From Comamonas_C sp026954015 (GTDB lineage: Bacteria; Pseudomonadota; Gammaproteobacteria; Burkholderiales; Burkholderiaceae_C), in the NCBI GenBank assembly GCA_035063785.1, contig JAPSFS010000004.1, forward strand, positions 183,598 through 247,597: DNA of 64,000 bases, in the 5' to 3' direction. The stretch's first letter is position 1, and every line of letters begins with the position of its first letter. This document shows positions 56,151-63,422 of the stretch, one piece after another. Under the pieces are notes generated by a model, which was not told the DNA's origin, searched no databases, and was given only the letters and a program-made list of their open reading frames with translations. The translations under genes were made by a program, and so were the position numbers.

Positions 56151-56758
56151 CTATTGCCCTGCCGGTCGTAGCAGCGAAAGACGTTGCACTGCACCATCTC
56201 GCGCTGGCGCTGCGGTGGCCGCGGGCGCGGCGGCGCCACCACCACCGGCGGGATGTAGGCTGCTTCGTCATAGGCCGGGCGGCTGCCGCGGCGGCTTTGC
56301 ATCCGCGCGTATTCGGACGGGGTCAGGCATGCCAGGTCGGCCTGGCGCTGCGCTGCGTCGATCCGCACCGACGTGTCGTAGAGCGAGGGGTCGAGCGTGG
56401 AGAGCAGCCTCTGCAGCGCTTGGCGCGCCTGCTGGCAGGCTGGGGAGCTCGCTGGGTCCGTGGCGCTGCGCTGCGCGGGCGTGGCTACCCGTCCATCGTC
56501 GTGCAGCGCCTCAGCCTCGCGGCGTTCGTTCCTGAGCCGCAGAGCCTGTTCAGCCTGATCGCGTTCGCGCTGGATTTCCTCGGGCGTCTGGCGCGGGGCG
56601 ACTTCCCGGCTGGCCTGCCCCTTGGTACAGCTGCCATCGGTGTAGGTAACGCCGCCGGTCACGGGGTCGGTGCACCGGATGACCTGCGCCCCGCAGACCA
56701 GCGGCACACCCAGCATTAACGCTGCGGCCACCGTTGCGCCCAGGGAAAGCCACCGCAT
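56138..56758 (-). CDS. DUF4124 domain secreted protein
   Basis: The 206-residue protein has a signal peptide (RWLSLGATVAAALMLGVPLVCGA), then QVIRCTDPVTGGVTYTDGSCTKGQ, a DUF4124 pattern. The middle is a charged helix (TPEEIQRERDQAEQALRLRNERREAEAL) and the C-terminus has paired cysteines (VQCNVFRCYDRQGNSYPH). Several Cys suggest disulfides in the periplasm. It follows the lipoprotein gene by 25 bp. Confidence 0.75.
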   Translation of the reverse strand: MRWLSLGATVAAALMLGVPLVCGAQVIRCTDPVTGGVTYTDGSCTKGQASREVAPRQTPEEIQRERDQAEQALRLRNERREAEALHDDGRVATPAQRSATDPASSPACQQARQALQRLLSTLDPSLYDTSVRIDAAQRQADLACLTPSEYARMQSRRGSRPAYDEAAYIPPVVVAPPRPRPPQRQREMVQCNVFRCYDRQGNSYPH

Positions 56759-56783
56759 ACCGCGCCGCTCCTGCTTTCCGACG

Positions 56784-57269
56784 TCAGCGACCACGTTCGC
56801 CGCGCTGGGGCCGGTCGCCGCCACTATCGCGTTGGTGGGGCCGGCCTTGCCAAGGCCCGCGTGGACCGGCCTGCCCTTGTGCCCGAGCAGGTGGCGGGCC
56901 CCAGTGCCCATCGGGCGAACGCGCCTGCGGCGGACGTGGACCCGGCGCGTGGCCCTCGGGAGGACGCGGATGCGCCCAAGGCGGCCGGGGCCTGCCTGGT
57001 CGCAGGGGTGGTGGTTCGCGCCACCGCGGACCCCCACTCCAGTAGCCTCCCTCCAGCACGATGGAAGTGGACGGCGCGGGAATGACGTAGGGCACGGCGG
57101 GATACGCCGGGCCGTAGCCATAGTCGTAGTACCCGTAGTCGGGGCCATACCCGTAGGGCTCGGCCACCGGCACGGCGCAGCCGGCTGTCAAAAGCAGCGC
57201 CAACGCGCCAACGGTCGCACCCAGGCGTGCCAGCGGGCGCAAGGCGGTGGTCGTGACGGGTGTGCTCAT
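56784..57269 (-). CDS. Unknown Gly/Tyr- and Pro-rich lipoprotein
   Basis: The 161 residues start with a lipobox signal (LALLLTAGC, Cys 31). A Gly/Tyr-rich stretch (YGYGPDYGYYDYGYGPAYP) and a Pro/Arg-rich tail follow. Low complexity suggests an extended surface or periplasmic protein. The frame was chosen because only it has the lipobox. It lies upstream of the DUF4124 gene on the same strand. Confidence 0.6.
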   Translation of the reverse strand: MSTPVTTTALRPLARLGATVGALALLLTAGCAVPVAEPYGYGPDYGYYDYGYGPAYPAVPYVIPAPSTSIVLEGGYWSGGPRWREPPPLRPGRPRPPWAHPRPPEGHAPGPRPPQARSPDGHWGPPPARAQGQAGPRGPWQGRPHQRDSGGDRPQRGERGR

Positions 57270-57337
57270 GACCGTGAGACGCGCCTGGGAAGTTTTGGTT
57301 GACCCGCATGCCAAGGTTTTACCTCCGCTTTACGCGT

Positions 57338-58579
57338 TTATACGACGTGACAGGCGCGTAGATGCGCGATCGCGCCGTCATCCAGCCCCCATTCGCGCAG
57401 CACCTCGTCGGTGTGCTGGCCCAGCGTCGGCGGCGCAGTGTGGTAGCGCACCGGCGTTTGCGACAGCCGCAACGGGCTCGCCACAGTGGTGATTTCTTCG
57501 ATACCGTCACCTGCCGCGCGTGGCAGGCCCACGCGCAGTCCGCGTGCGCGCACCTGCGGATCGTCGAACGCCTGCGCGATCGTGTTGATCGGCCCGCACG
57601 GCACGGCCTGGCCGTGCAGCAGCTCAATCCATTCGGCGCTGCTGTGCGTGCGCAGCACCGGCACCATCAGCGCGAGCAGCGCGTCGCGGTGGTGCACCCG
57701 CGCGGAGTTGGTCGCGAACCGTGGATCGTCTGCCCACGCCGCCTGACCCGCCACGCGGCAAAAACGCGCGAATTGCCCATCGTTGCCGATCGCCAGCAGC
57801 ACCCGGCCGTCGCGTGTCGCGAAATCCTGGTAGGGCGCGAGACTCGGGTGGACGTTGCCCGCGCGCTCGGGCGAACGGTCCGTCGCGAAGAACCCGGCAG
57901 CCTGGTTCGCGAGCACGGCCATGCCCACGTCCAGCAGCGCGGTGTCGATGTACTGGCCCGCGCCGGTACGCGCGCGTGCATGCAGCGCCGCGAGGATCGC
58001 ATTGCTCGCGTACAGCCCGGTAAAGAGGTCGATCACGGCCACACCCACCTTGAGCGGGCCGCCGCCGGGCTCGCCGTCGCCGTGCCCGGTGATGCTCATC
58101 AGGCCGCACATCGCCTGCACCATCAGGTCGTAGCCCGCGCGCGCGGCGTAGGGCCCGTCCTGCCCGAAGCCGGTGATCGAACAGTAGATCAGACGGGGGT
58201 TGGTCGCTTTCAGGCTCTCGTAGTCCAGCCCGTAGCGCGCAAGTCCGCCCACCTTGAAGTTTTCAACCACCACGTCCACCGAGGACGCGGCGCGGCGCAG
58301 CAGTGCCTGCCCCTCGGGCTGGGCCATGTCCACGGTGATCGACCGCTTGTTGCGGTTGCACGCGGTGTAGTAGCTCGCCTGATCGGTCGCGTGCCCTGCG
58401 GTGTCCGCAAGAAACGGCGGCCCCCAATGCCGCGTGTCGTCGCCCGCGCCGGGGCGTTCCACCTTGATGACGTCCGCCCCCAGGTCGGCCAGTACCTGCG
58501 TGCACCATGGCCCCGCCAGCACGCGCGACAAGTCAAGCACCTTGATGCCGGCCAGAGCGCCGGCGGCTGCAACGTTCAT
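57338..58579 (-). CDS. CaiB/BaiF family CoA-transferase (class III)
   Basis: The 413-residue protein has IKVLDLSRVLAGPWCTQVLADLGADVIKVERP, CNRNKRSITVDM, and FGQDGPYAARAGYDLMVQAMCGLMSITG, containing the catalytic Asp of the family. It moves CoA between carboxylic acids. Similar genes act in carnitine, oxalate or succinyl-CoA:acid metabolism; the acceptor is unknown. No dehydrogenase or racemase partner is adjacent. Confidence 0.9.
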   Translation of the reverse strand: MNVAAAGALAGIKVLDLSRVLAGPWCTQVLADLGADVIKVERPGAGDDTRHWGPPFLADTAGHATDQASYYTACNRNKRSITVDMAQPEGQALLRRAASSVDVVVENFKVGGLARYGLDYESLKATNPRLIYCSITGFGQDGPYAARAGYDLMVQAMCGLMSITGHGDGEPGGGPLKVGVAVIDLFTGLYASNAILAALHARARTGAGQYIDTALLDVGMAVLANQAAGFFATDRSPERAGNVHPSLAPYQDFATRDGRVLLAIGNDGQFARFCRVAGQAAWADDPRFATNSARVHHRDALLALMVPVLRTHSSAEWIELLHGQAVPCGPINTIAQAFDDPQVRARGLRVGLPRAAGDGIEEITTVASPLRLSQTPVRYHTAPPTLGQHTDEVLREWGLDDGAIAHLRACHVV

Positions 58580-58693
58580 GGGAACCACCTGTGTATGCCG
58601 GTCCACTTGCGGCACCGCTGCATCGTAAGCGCAGACGGAACGCCGGGGCACGGCGCCGTCTCCAACGGGTCAATGGAACCAATGGAGCGAGCA

Positions 58694-58924
58694 ATGCATG
58701 ACGAATCTGTCACCGGCACACGGCCGCACGCGTTCGAGGCGACGCTGGACGAGATGACGCTGCTCAAACATCTCGAGATGGGAGCAGTGCTGGGCGTGCC
58801 GCAGGCGCTGCGCCATCATCTGTCCGATCGCCTGGTTACGGCAGGCTACATCGCCAAGACGGAGCAGGGGCTCTATGCGCTCACCGATGCCGGGCGCGCC
58901 TTGATCCGGCGCCGCGGTAGCTGA
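58694..58924 (+). CDS. Small unknown protein, winged-helix-like
   Basis: A 76-residue protein with a C-terminal segment HHLSDRLVTAGYIAKTEQGLYALTDAGRALIRR that looks like the wing of a winged-helix domain. The ATG at 58694 has GGAG six bases upstream; ATGs at 58673 and 58682 are alternatives. It is the last chromosomal gene before the tRNA fragment. Family not recognised. Confidence 0.55.
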   Translation: MHDESVTGTRPHAFEATLDEMTLLKHLEMGAVLGVPQALRHHLSDRLVTAGYIAKTEQGLYALTDAGRALIRRRGS

Positions 58925-58979
58925 TCGGCCAGAACCCTCGGCACGGGCGCCGCAGTGCCATGGTGGGCCTCGCGTTGGG

Positions 58980-59032
58980 TGGTGCCGGAGGCCGGAATCG
59001 AACCGGCACGCCTTGCGGCGGGGGATTTTGAG
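58980..59032 (-). other. 3' fragment of tRNA-Leu(CAA), probable attL
   Basis: On the minus strand the 53 bases run from the anticodon loop (CTCAAAA, anticodon CAA) through the 3' anticodon stem TCCCC, the long variable arm CGCC-GCAA-GGCG, a perfect T arm (GCCGG-TTCGATT-CCGGC), the acceptor strand CTCCGGC and the encoded ACCA. The 5' half of the tRNA is missing: neither the partner GCCGGAG nor a D arm follows upstream. This is the displaced fragment expected after site-specific integration. Confidence 0.85.
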
Positions 59033-59209
59033 ATTGAGTCCCGAGACTAGCATGAAACCACGCTGGAACCCGCAGAGCCTTGCTGCACTTGGTTTTCCAA
59101 GAGGCTAGCTCCGTTTAGCCTTACGCCTAGACCAGACCCATTGCGGCAGACATTCCGATGCTGTGGCTCCTGGCTGGTTCCTGCGTTCGATCCCGAACTA
59201 GGAGGTGTC

Positions 59210-60574
59210 ATGGCTAAGATCAAACTCACCAAATCCGCTGTCGATACGGCAGGAATCACCGGCAAGGACTACGAACTGCGGGACACCATTGTCCCCGGCT
59301 TTCTCTGCAAAGTCACCGCCCACGGCCGCAAAGTCTTCATGCTCCAGTACCGCACGAACTGGGGCGAGCGTCGCAAGCCGAAGATCGGCCAGTTCGGCGA
59401 ACTGACCGTCGAGCAGGCGCGGTCGATCGCCCAGGACTGGCTGGCCGACGTGCGCAAAGGCGACGACCCCAGCGCCGCCAAGCTGGCCGCCCGCATGGCT
59501 CCGACGGTCAAGGAACTGTGCGGGCAGTTCATCGAGGAATACTCCAAGCCGCGTAACAAGCCCCGGACGGTCGATTCCTACCAGGGCTACATCGACCGGC
59601 ACATCCTGCCCGCCCTGGGCAAGCTCAAGGTGCCGGACGTAATGCGGACGCACATCACCACGCTGATGAAGGACAAGGCGAAGATCGGCGTCACGGCCAA
59701 CCGGGTTCTGGCCTGCCTACGCAAGATGTTCAACATGGCCGAGGTGTGGGGCTACCGGCCCGACGGCTCCAATCCGTGCCGTCACGTTCCAAAGTACAGA
59801 GAGGACGGCGAGACGCGGTACATCAACAACGAGGAACTGGGGCGACTCTATGCGTACCTCGACCGTGCGGATGCCCTGGGGCTGGAGCATCCGACCGTGA
59901 CGCTGGCGGTTCGCCTGCAATTCGAGTTTTCCGCGCGGATGACCGAAATCCGCACGCTCGAATGGGCTTGGGTCGATTTCGAGAATCGCCGAGTCGTCTG
60001 GCCTGACAGCAAGACGGGTGATATGTCCAAGCCGATGAGCGAGGCGGCGTACCAGTTGCTGCTCAATGCGCCCCGCATCGACAGTTCGCCTTACGTGTGT
60101 CCGGCCATCTTTGATGTCAAGAGGCCATTGCCCGACAGTACGTACTACAACGGCTGGAAGCGCATCCTGGGCCGCGCAGAGGTAGCGCACGTCGGGACGC
60201 ACGGCATCCGCCATCGCGCGGCGACCGACATTGCCAACTCCGGTATTCCCATCAAGGTCGGCATGGCGCTGACTGCGCACAAGACCGTCACGCAGTTCAT
60301 GGCGTATGTCCATGCAGAGGATGACCCAGTGCGGGCCGCCGCCGAGAAGGTGGCCACCCTGCGCCGGGGCGCCATCGACGGCCAGGCCCAGGCTGCGCCG
60401 ACCCCGGCGGCGCCCGCCTCAGTTCTGGCTGTCGCGGACGGCGAAAAGACCCGTACAAGCCAGGGCAACTATCGCCCGTATCGCCATCGCAAGAGTCCCA
60501 CGCGCGCTGTGCCGCCCGGCACGAAGCGGGCCAGTTCGCCGCCAACGAAGGCGCCGGAAACGGTCATTGCGTGA
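59210..60574 (+). CDS. Tyrosine recombinase / integrase
   Basis: The 454-residue protein has an N-terminal DUF4102-like arm-binding region (DTIVPGFLCKVTAHGRKVFMLQYR), a core-binding domain, and a catalytic domain with Arg243 (SARMTEIRTLEW), His331 and Arg334 (HGIRHRA), His357 (TAHK) and nucleophile Tyr366 (MAYVH). About 88 residues follow the tyrosine, Ala/Pro-rich then basic, longer than usual. The ATG at 59210 has AGGAGG just upstream. It sits 177 bp from the tRNA fragment, as expected for an integrase that recombines at tRNA genes. Confidence 0.93.
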   Translation: MAKIKLTKSAVDTAGITGKDYELRDTIVPGFLCKVTAHGRKVFMLQYRTNWGERRKPKIGQFGELTVEQARSIAQDWLADVRKGDDPSAAKLAARMAPTVKELCGQFIEEYSKPRNKPRTVDSYQGYIDRHILPALGKLKVPDVMRTHITTLMKDKAKIGVTANRVLACLRKMFNMAEVWGYRPDGSNPCRHVPKYREDGETRYINNEELGRLYAYLDRADALGLEHPTVTLAVRLQFEFSARMTEIRTLEWAWVDFENRRVVWPDSKTGDMSKPMSEAAYQLLLNAPRIDSSPYVCPAIFDVKRPLPDSTYYNGWKRILGRAEVAHVGTHGIRHRAATDIANSGIPIKVGMALTAHKTVTQFMAYVHAEDDPVRAAAEKVATLRRGAIDGQAQAAPTPAAPASVLAVADGEKTRTSQGNYRPYRHRKSPTRAVPPGTKRASSPPTKAPETVIA

Positions 60575-60646
60575 GCTGCGGGTGTCCGGTCTGTCGCCAT
60601 ACTGTTGCGATAGGTTGGGCATCCCGCCCCGCGGTTCCTTTGTCCC

Positions 60647-60675
60647 TTGACTTAATTTCGTCAGTAAACGAAAAT
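60647..60675 (+). promoter_or_regulatory. Promoter and operator-like repeat of the toxin-antitoxin module
   Basis: TTGACT (60647-60652) and GAAAAT (60670-60675) are 17 bp apart. A perfect inverted repeat TTTCGT (60656-60661) and ACGAAA (60668-60673) sits between and over them, a natural site for repression by the antitoxin. Confidence 0.6.
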
Positions 60676-60678
60676 ACC

Positions 60679-61008
60679 ATGTACCGCATCGAGCACTACC
60701 TGACAACCGACGAGCAGAAGGATGTCTACGACGATTGGCTGCGGCGCTTGCGCGATGCGCAGGCCAAGGTGGCGATCATCCGGCGCGTGACCCGCGTCGA
60801 GCGAGGCAACTTCGGCGATCACAAGTTTTGCCGCGATGGTGTGTGGGAACTGCGCATCGACGCCGGGCCGGGCTACCGGGTGTATTACGGCCTGGCAGGC
60901 CATCGGCTGGTGTTGCTGCTGTGCGGTGGCGACAAGCGCACACAGGATGCGGACATAGCCCGGGCAGTGGCGTATTGGCAGGACTGGCAACAAAGAGGCG
61001 ACGAATGA
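60679..61008 (+). CDS. RelE/ParE-superfamily toxin (addiction module killer, HigB-like)
   Basis: The 109-residue protein (YLTTDEQKDVYDDWLRRLRDAQAKVAIIRRVTRVERGNFGDHKF, VWELRIDAGPGYRVYYGLAGHRLVLLLCGGDKRTQDADIARAVAYWQDW) matches the addiction-module killer branch of RelE/ParE toxins. These usually cut mRNA on the ribosome. The ATG at 60679 is preferred to an upstream codon at 60571 because the promoter lies between them. Toxin precedes antitoxin, as in HigBA modules, with ATGA overlap. Confidence 0.88.
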   Translation: MYRIEHYLTTDEQKDVYDDWLRRLRDAQAKVAIIRRVTRVERGNFGDHKFCRDGVWELRIDAGPGYRVYYGLAGHRLVLLLCGGDKRTQDADIARAVAYWQDWQQRGDE

Positions 61009-61322
61009 GAAGCAGACCCCATGACGATGCGATGGCCGAGTTGTTCCGGGATGACCCGGCGCTCGCACTCGAAGTCATCAACGGCATCCTGGCCGATGGC
61101 GACCAGGCCGAGCTGATGGCCGTGCTGCGCCAACTCGCGCAGGCCGTGGGCGGCGTGCAGGCGGTGGCCGAGCAGGCGCACCTGAATCCGACTCAGCTTT
61201 ACCGCACGCTGTCGCCCAAGGGCAATCCTGCACTCAGCAGCCTGTCGGCCATCCTCAAGGCGATGGGCCTGCGCTTGGCGGTGCAGCCCCTGGCCTTGCC
61301 GCCGTCCGCGCACGCGGCTTGA
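61005..61322 (+). CDS. HTH antitoxin partner (HigA-like, addiction module antidote)
   Basis: The 105-residue protein has a helix-turn-helix in VGGVQAVAEQAHLNPTQLYRTLSPKGNPALSSLSAILKAMGLRLAVQPL, the pattern of the antidote partners of such toxins. It should neutralise the toxin and repress the shared promoter. Its ATG overlaps the toxin stop. Confidence 0.87.
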   Translation: MRSRPHDDAMAELFRDDPALALEVINGILADGDQAELMAVLRQLAQAVGGVQAVAEQAHLNPTQLYRTLSPKGNPALSSLSAILKAMGLRLAVQPLALPPSAHAA

Positions 61323-61356
61323 TTCCCTGGGGGGGGAGCGCCCGCCGATTCTCGTA

Positions 61357-61382
61357 TGACGGGCTTCCATCGCTGACGCCTT
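61357..61382 (+). repeat. Short repeat bordering the retron cassette, left copy
   Basis: TGACGGGCTTCCATCG followed at once by CTGACGCCTT. The same 16-mer recurs at 63670-63685, where 18 further bases separate it from CTGACGCCT. The two copies flank the AT-rich cassette as direct repeats. Confidence 0.45.
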
Positions 61383-61493
61383 CGGCTTAGCTCGTTGAAC
61401 TGATCGACTGCGTGTGTTTCTGCGCGGCGTCTTGCTGGGGCAGCGCATTTCCTCTATTGCGACCGCTGCGAAAAATTCGCGCGGCAACCGCCG

Positions 61494-62522
61494 CTATTCC
61501 CAGGGCCGGGCATCCGTGACGAGAGGAACTGTGTCAAGCCTGACCTTCGCAGGTGCCGTTGTGACGGACAAAGCCTCTGGCGACAAATTGTCCCGAACAA
61601 CTGCAATACGACTCTTGAGCTTTGCTGCTGGCGTCTTGTGAAAGCGCCCAAGTTGACCCACCTGTTGGGCGGCCTTGTTCGCAAGCTCCCGGAGTTCATC
61701 CGTGCTCGCGCCGCTCGTGGCGGCGATCTCCAATTGCCGAACTCGCGTCCGAACTTTGGACTGTTTTTTGGGACTCAATGACGGTTTGCGGTTCACAGTC
61801 AGCTTCGTCGCGATCATCGGCTGCGAAGCCGAGAAAACCTCATGTTTCTTACGGCTCGCCTTCAAGCCGTGCTGAGCAAGCATTCCATAGACTTGGGCAA
61901 TGATCCAAGTCTGAGTTTCCTTATCCAAATGTGTCGCTGATGACATTGCCATGTCATCCACATAACGGGAATAGGTGATGCCTCGCTGAGCGAACTTTGC
62001 ATGTAGCCAGGGCTCGTACCGCCACATCACGAGATTCGCTAAAAATGAACTCGTAATGGCCCCTTGGGGAAGATAGCCATCCTTTGTGGTGAGCCTCGTT
62101 AGAAGCTTGGCAACGTCAGGAGAGAATCTGAAGAAGCCACACCACACGTCCTCAACAAAAGCCGCGCTCACAGAAGGGAAGAATCCCTTCACGTCTTCGC
62201 AGATCAGTATCTGCTTGCCCTTGTGAATAGATGCGTTTGTGACATAGTCACGTCCCTTCAAGCTACCTTGCAAGTATTCTGGAAAATCCACCTTGGAGAA
62301 GACATTGAGCTTTAAACGCTGATGGATCTCTTTGAGCTGCCCCATCGCGTCAAATGTCTGCCTGGTAGATCCCGGCTTTGGCTTCACGGTGCGCCACATG
62401 CCATTGGCTCGATCAGCCAGTTCCACCAGTGATTGCGCATCCCAGCGTAGGCCGCGAGCCAGTGCAGCAATGCTCTTGACGGGATTAGACCGATACCTCG
62501 GCTTGATCGGGTAGAGGTCCAT
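61494..62522 (-). CDS. Retron-type reverse transcriptase
   Basis: The 342-residue protein has the RT palm motifs: catalytic Asp110 in ICEDVKGFFPSV, LPQGAITSSFLANL (151-164) and YVDD (187-190, with Asp189 and Asp190). NASIH at residues 96-100 fits the retron-specific NAxxH motif of region X. The retron region Y triplet VTG is replaced by ATK at 238-240 (MIATKLTVNRKPSLS). No maturase or endonuclease domain follows, against a group II intron. The ATG at 62522 has GGAG seven bases upstream and overlaps the HTH gene by 38 bases. Base composition is much more AT-rich than the chromosome. Confidence 0.92.
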   Translation of the reverse strand: MDLYPIKPRYRSNPVKSIAALARGLRWDAQSLVELADRANGMWRTVKPKPGSTRQTFDAMGQLKEIHQRLKLNVFSKVDFPEYLQGSLKGRDYVTNASIHKGKQILICEDVKGFFPSVSAAFVEDVWCGFFRFSPDVAKLLTRLTTKDGYLPQGAITSSFLANLVMWRYEPWLHAKFAQRGITYSRYVDDMAMSSATHLDKETQTWIIAQVYGMLAQHGLKASRKKHEVFSASQPMIATKLTVNRKPSLSPKKQSKVRTRVRQLEIAATSGASTDELRELANKAAQQVGQLGRFHKTPAAKLKSRIAVVRDNLSPEALSVTTAPAKVRLDTVPLVTDARPWE

Positions 62523-62793
62523 TCAGAAGCTCCAATGCGGTGATTGCCAGTTGACCAGCAAGGTCTCTATTCAAGTGTCCGAGTTCCCCTTCTTCCGCGC
62601 CCAAGAAGAAAAGAATCTCTACCGGCATAACGAGCGCAGCGGCAATCCGTTGCAGAGTGGACAAAGGCGGGTCGCGTCGGCCACGCTCAAGCAGCGAGAG
62701 ATAGGACACTGAGATACCAGCCCGCTTCGCCAGCGCAGCTTGGGAGAGCTTGCGCTTGGACCGAGCGAGTTGAATAGCCTGTCCGATGTTCAT
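62485..62793 (-). CDS. Xre-type helix-turn-helix protein of the retron cassette
   Basis: The 102-residue protein has a classic Xre/Cro HTH at residues 7-60 (IQLARSKRKLSQAALAKRAGISVSYLSLLERGRRDPPLSTLQRIAAAL). The C-terminus (GHLNRDLAGQLAITALELL) is a short helical part, perhaps for dimerisation. Its 3' end overlaps the RT gene, so the two are made together. Likely roles are autorepression of the cassette or acting as the retron effector/antitoxin; sequence does not decide. Palindromes lie at 62795-62807 and 63434-63448. Confidence 0.88.
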   Translation of the reverse strand: MNIGQAIQLARSKRKLSQAALAKRAGISVSYLSLLERGRRDPPLSTLQRIAAALVMPVEILFFLGAEEGELGHLNRDLAGQLAITALELLNGPLPDQAEVSV

Positions 62794-62794
62794 A

Positions 62795-62807
62795 TGTGAA
62801 TCTCACA
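62795..62807. promoter_or_regulatory. Inverted repeat directly before the HTH start codon
   Basis: TGTGA and TCACA form a perfect 5-bp inverted repeat separated by three bases, one base from the HTH gene's start codon. It could be an operator or a weak RNA hairpin over the ribosome site. No clear Shine-Dalgarno sequence is present for this gene. Confidence 0.4.
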
Positions 62808-62842
62808 AAACTAAGAATGGGCTTGGGGTGCCCATGACGGCC

Positions 62843-63076
62843 TCACAGCCAGTCTCGGATATTCGTCGCGATACTGACGAATGCCGCGATGACCTGGAGG
62901 GTGCGCACCTTCAGCGTTTCCGCATCCGTTGCGCTCTGGAGTTGGTCACAAAGCTGTTCTAGCTTCGAGACTTCACGATCCAGTTCCTTCATAGCACCAG
63001 TGTCGAGTTGGCTTCTGCATGCATCGCAAGCCTTCTTCAGGCTATTGATGTGGTTTTCCAAGATTTGCTTGTCCAT
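62843..63076 (-). CDS. 77-residue helical protein of the retron cassette, function unknown
   Basis: The protein is predicted by eye to be almost all helix: a heptad-like coiled coil (LENHINSLKKACDACRSQL ... LDREVSKLEQLCDQLQS) and a hydrophobic C-terminal helix (TLQVIAAFVSIATNIRDWL) that could contact membrane. A strong AAAGGAGG ribosome site precedes the ATG at 63076. The leader contains a perfect 9-base complement of that site. Position upstream of the HTH and RT genes suggests it is the effector or toxin; this is inference. Confidence 0.7.
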   Translation of the reverse strand: MDKQILENHINSLKKACDACRSQLDTGAMKELDREVSKLEQLCDQLQSATDAETLKVRTLQVIAAFVSIATNIRDWL

Positions 63077-63083
63077 TTAGGAC

Positions 63084-63144
63084 CTCCTTTACACAAGGCA
63101 CCATTGCCCTGCTTCCCCCGTTTCAAGGCAGCGCCGTAAAGGAG
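63084..63144 (-). promoter_or_regulatory. Hairpin masking the ribosome-binding site of the 77-residue gene
   Basis: On the minus strand CTCCTTTAC (63144-63136) pairs perfectly with GTAAAGGAG (63092-63084), which is the Shine-Dalgarno sequence. The stem can continue inward with GGCGC (63135-63131) and GTGCC, leaving four unpaired bases on one side. When formed, it would block translation. Confidence 0.65.
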
Positions 63145-63416
63145 CCAACTCGACACCAACCAAGCCCACCACAGTTGCACGCTGCTGGCTCAACCTTCCC
63201 CCTCGCTGAGCAAGAAGCCGTATGGTCTTCGCACTCTGAGAGTTCTGATCGTCCTGCTGGTCACAGTAAGCTGAGCCAACTGTGCCGCGTTACAAGCCAC
63301 GCACACTGTCTGCGTAGCGGACTTCATCAACTGAAGCCCTGATCACTGAGCCTTTGCCTTTTCGGGTCGGGAACAACAAATCTTCTGAACCGCAGCAGCA
63401 CGATCACGTGCCGCCG
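63084..63416 (-). ncRNA. Candidate retron msr-msd RNA region
   Basis: About 330 bases without a gene, transcribed toward the cassette and packed with hairpins: 63416-63393 (10 bp, loop TGAT), 63339-63319 (8 bp, loop of 5), 63317-63297 (7 bp), 63284-63262 (CACAGT/ACTGTG), 63214-63202, a long-range stem 63280-63272 with 63192-63184 (9 bp), and the ribosome-site hairpin. Retron RTs need such an RNA, usually just upstream. I could not assign the a1/a2 repeat or the branching G, so exact ends are unknown. Confidence 0.45.
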
Positions 63417-63422
63417 TTTCGC

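Noticed and set aside
58980..59060. Complete tRNA-Leu gene
   Set aside because: Only the 3' part from the anticodon loop onward matches; the 5' acceptor strand and D arm are absent.
61494..62522. Group II intron or diversity-generating retroelement
   Set aside because: The RT has no maturase or endonuclease domain, no intron-like RNA surrounds it, and no variable/template repeat pair was seen. The NAxxH motif points to a retron.
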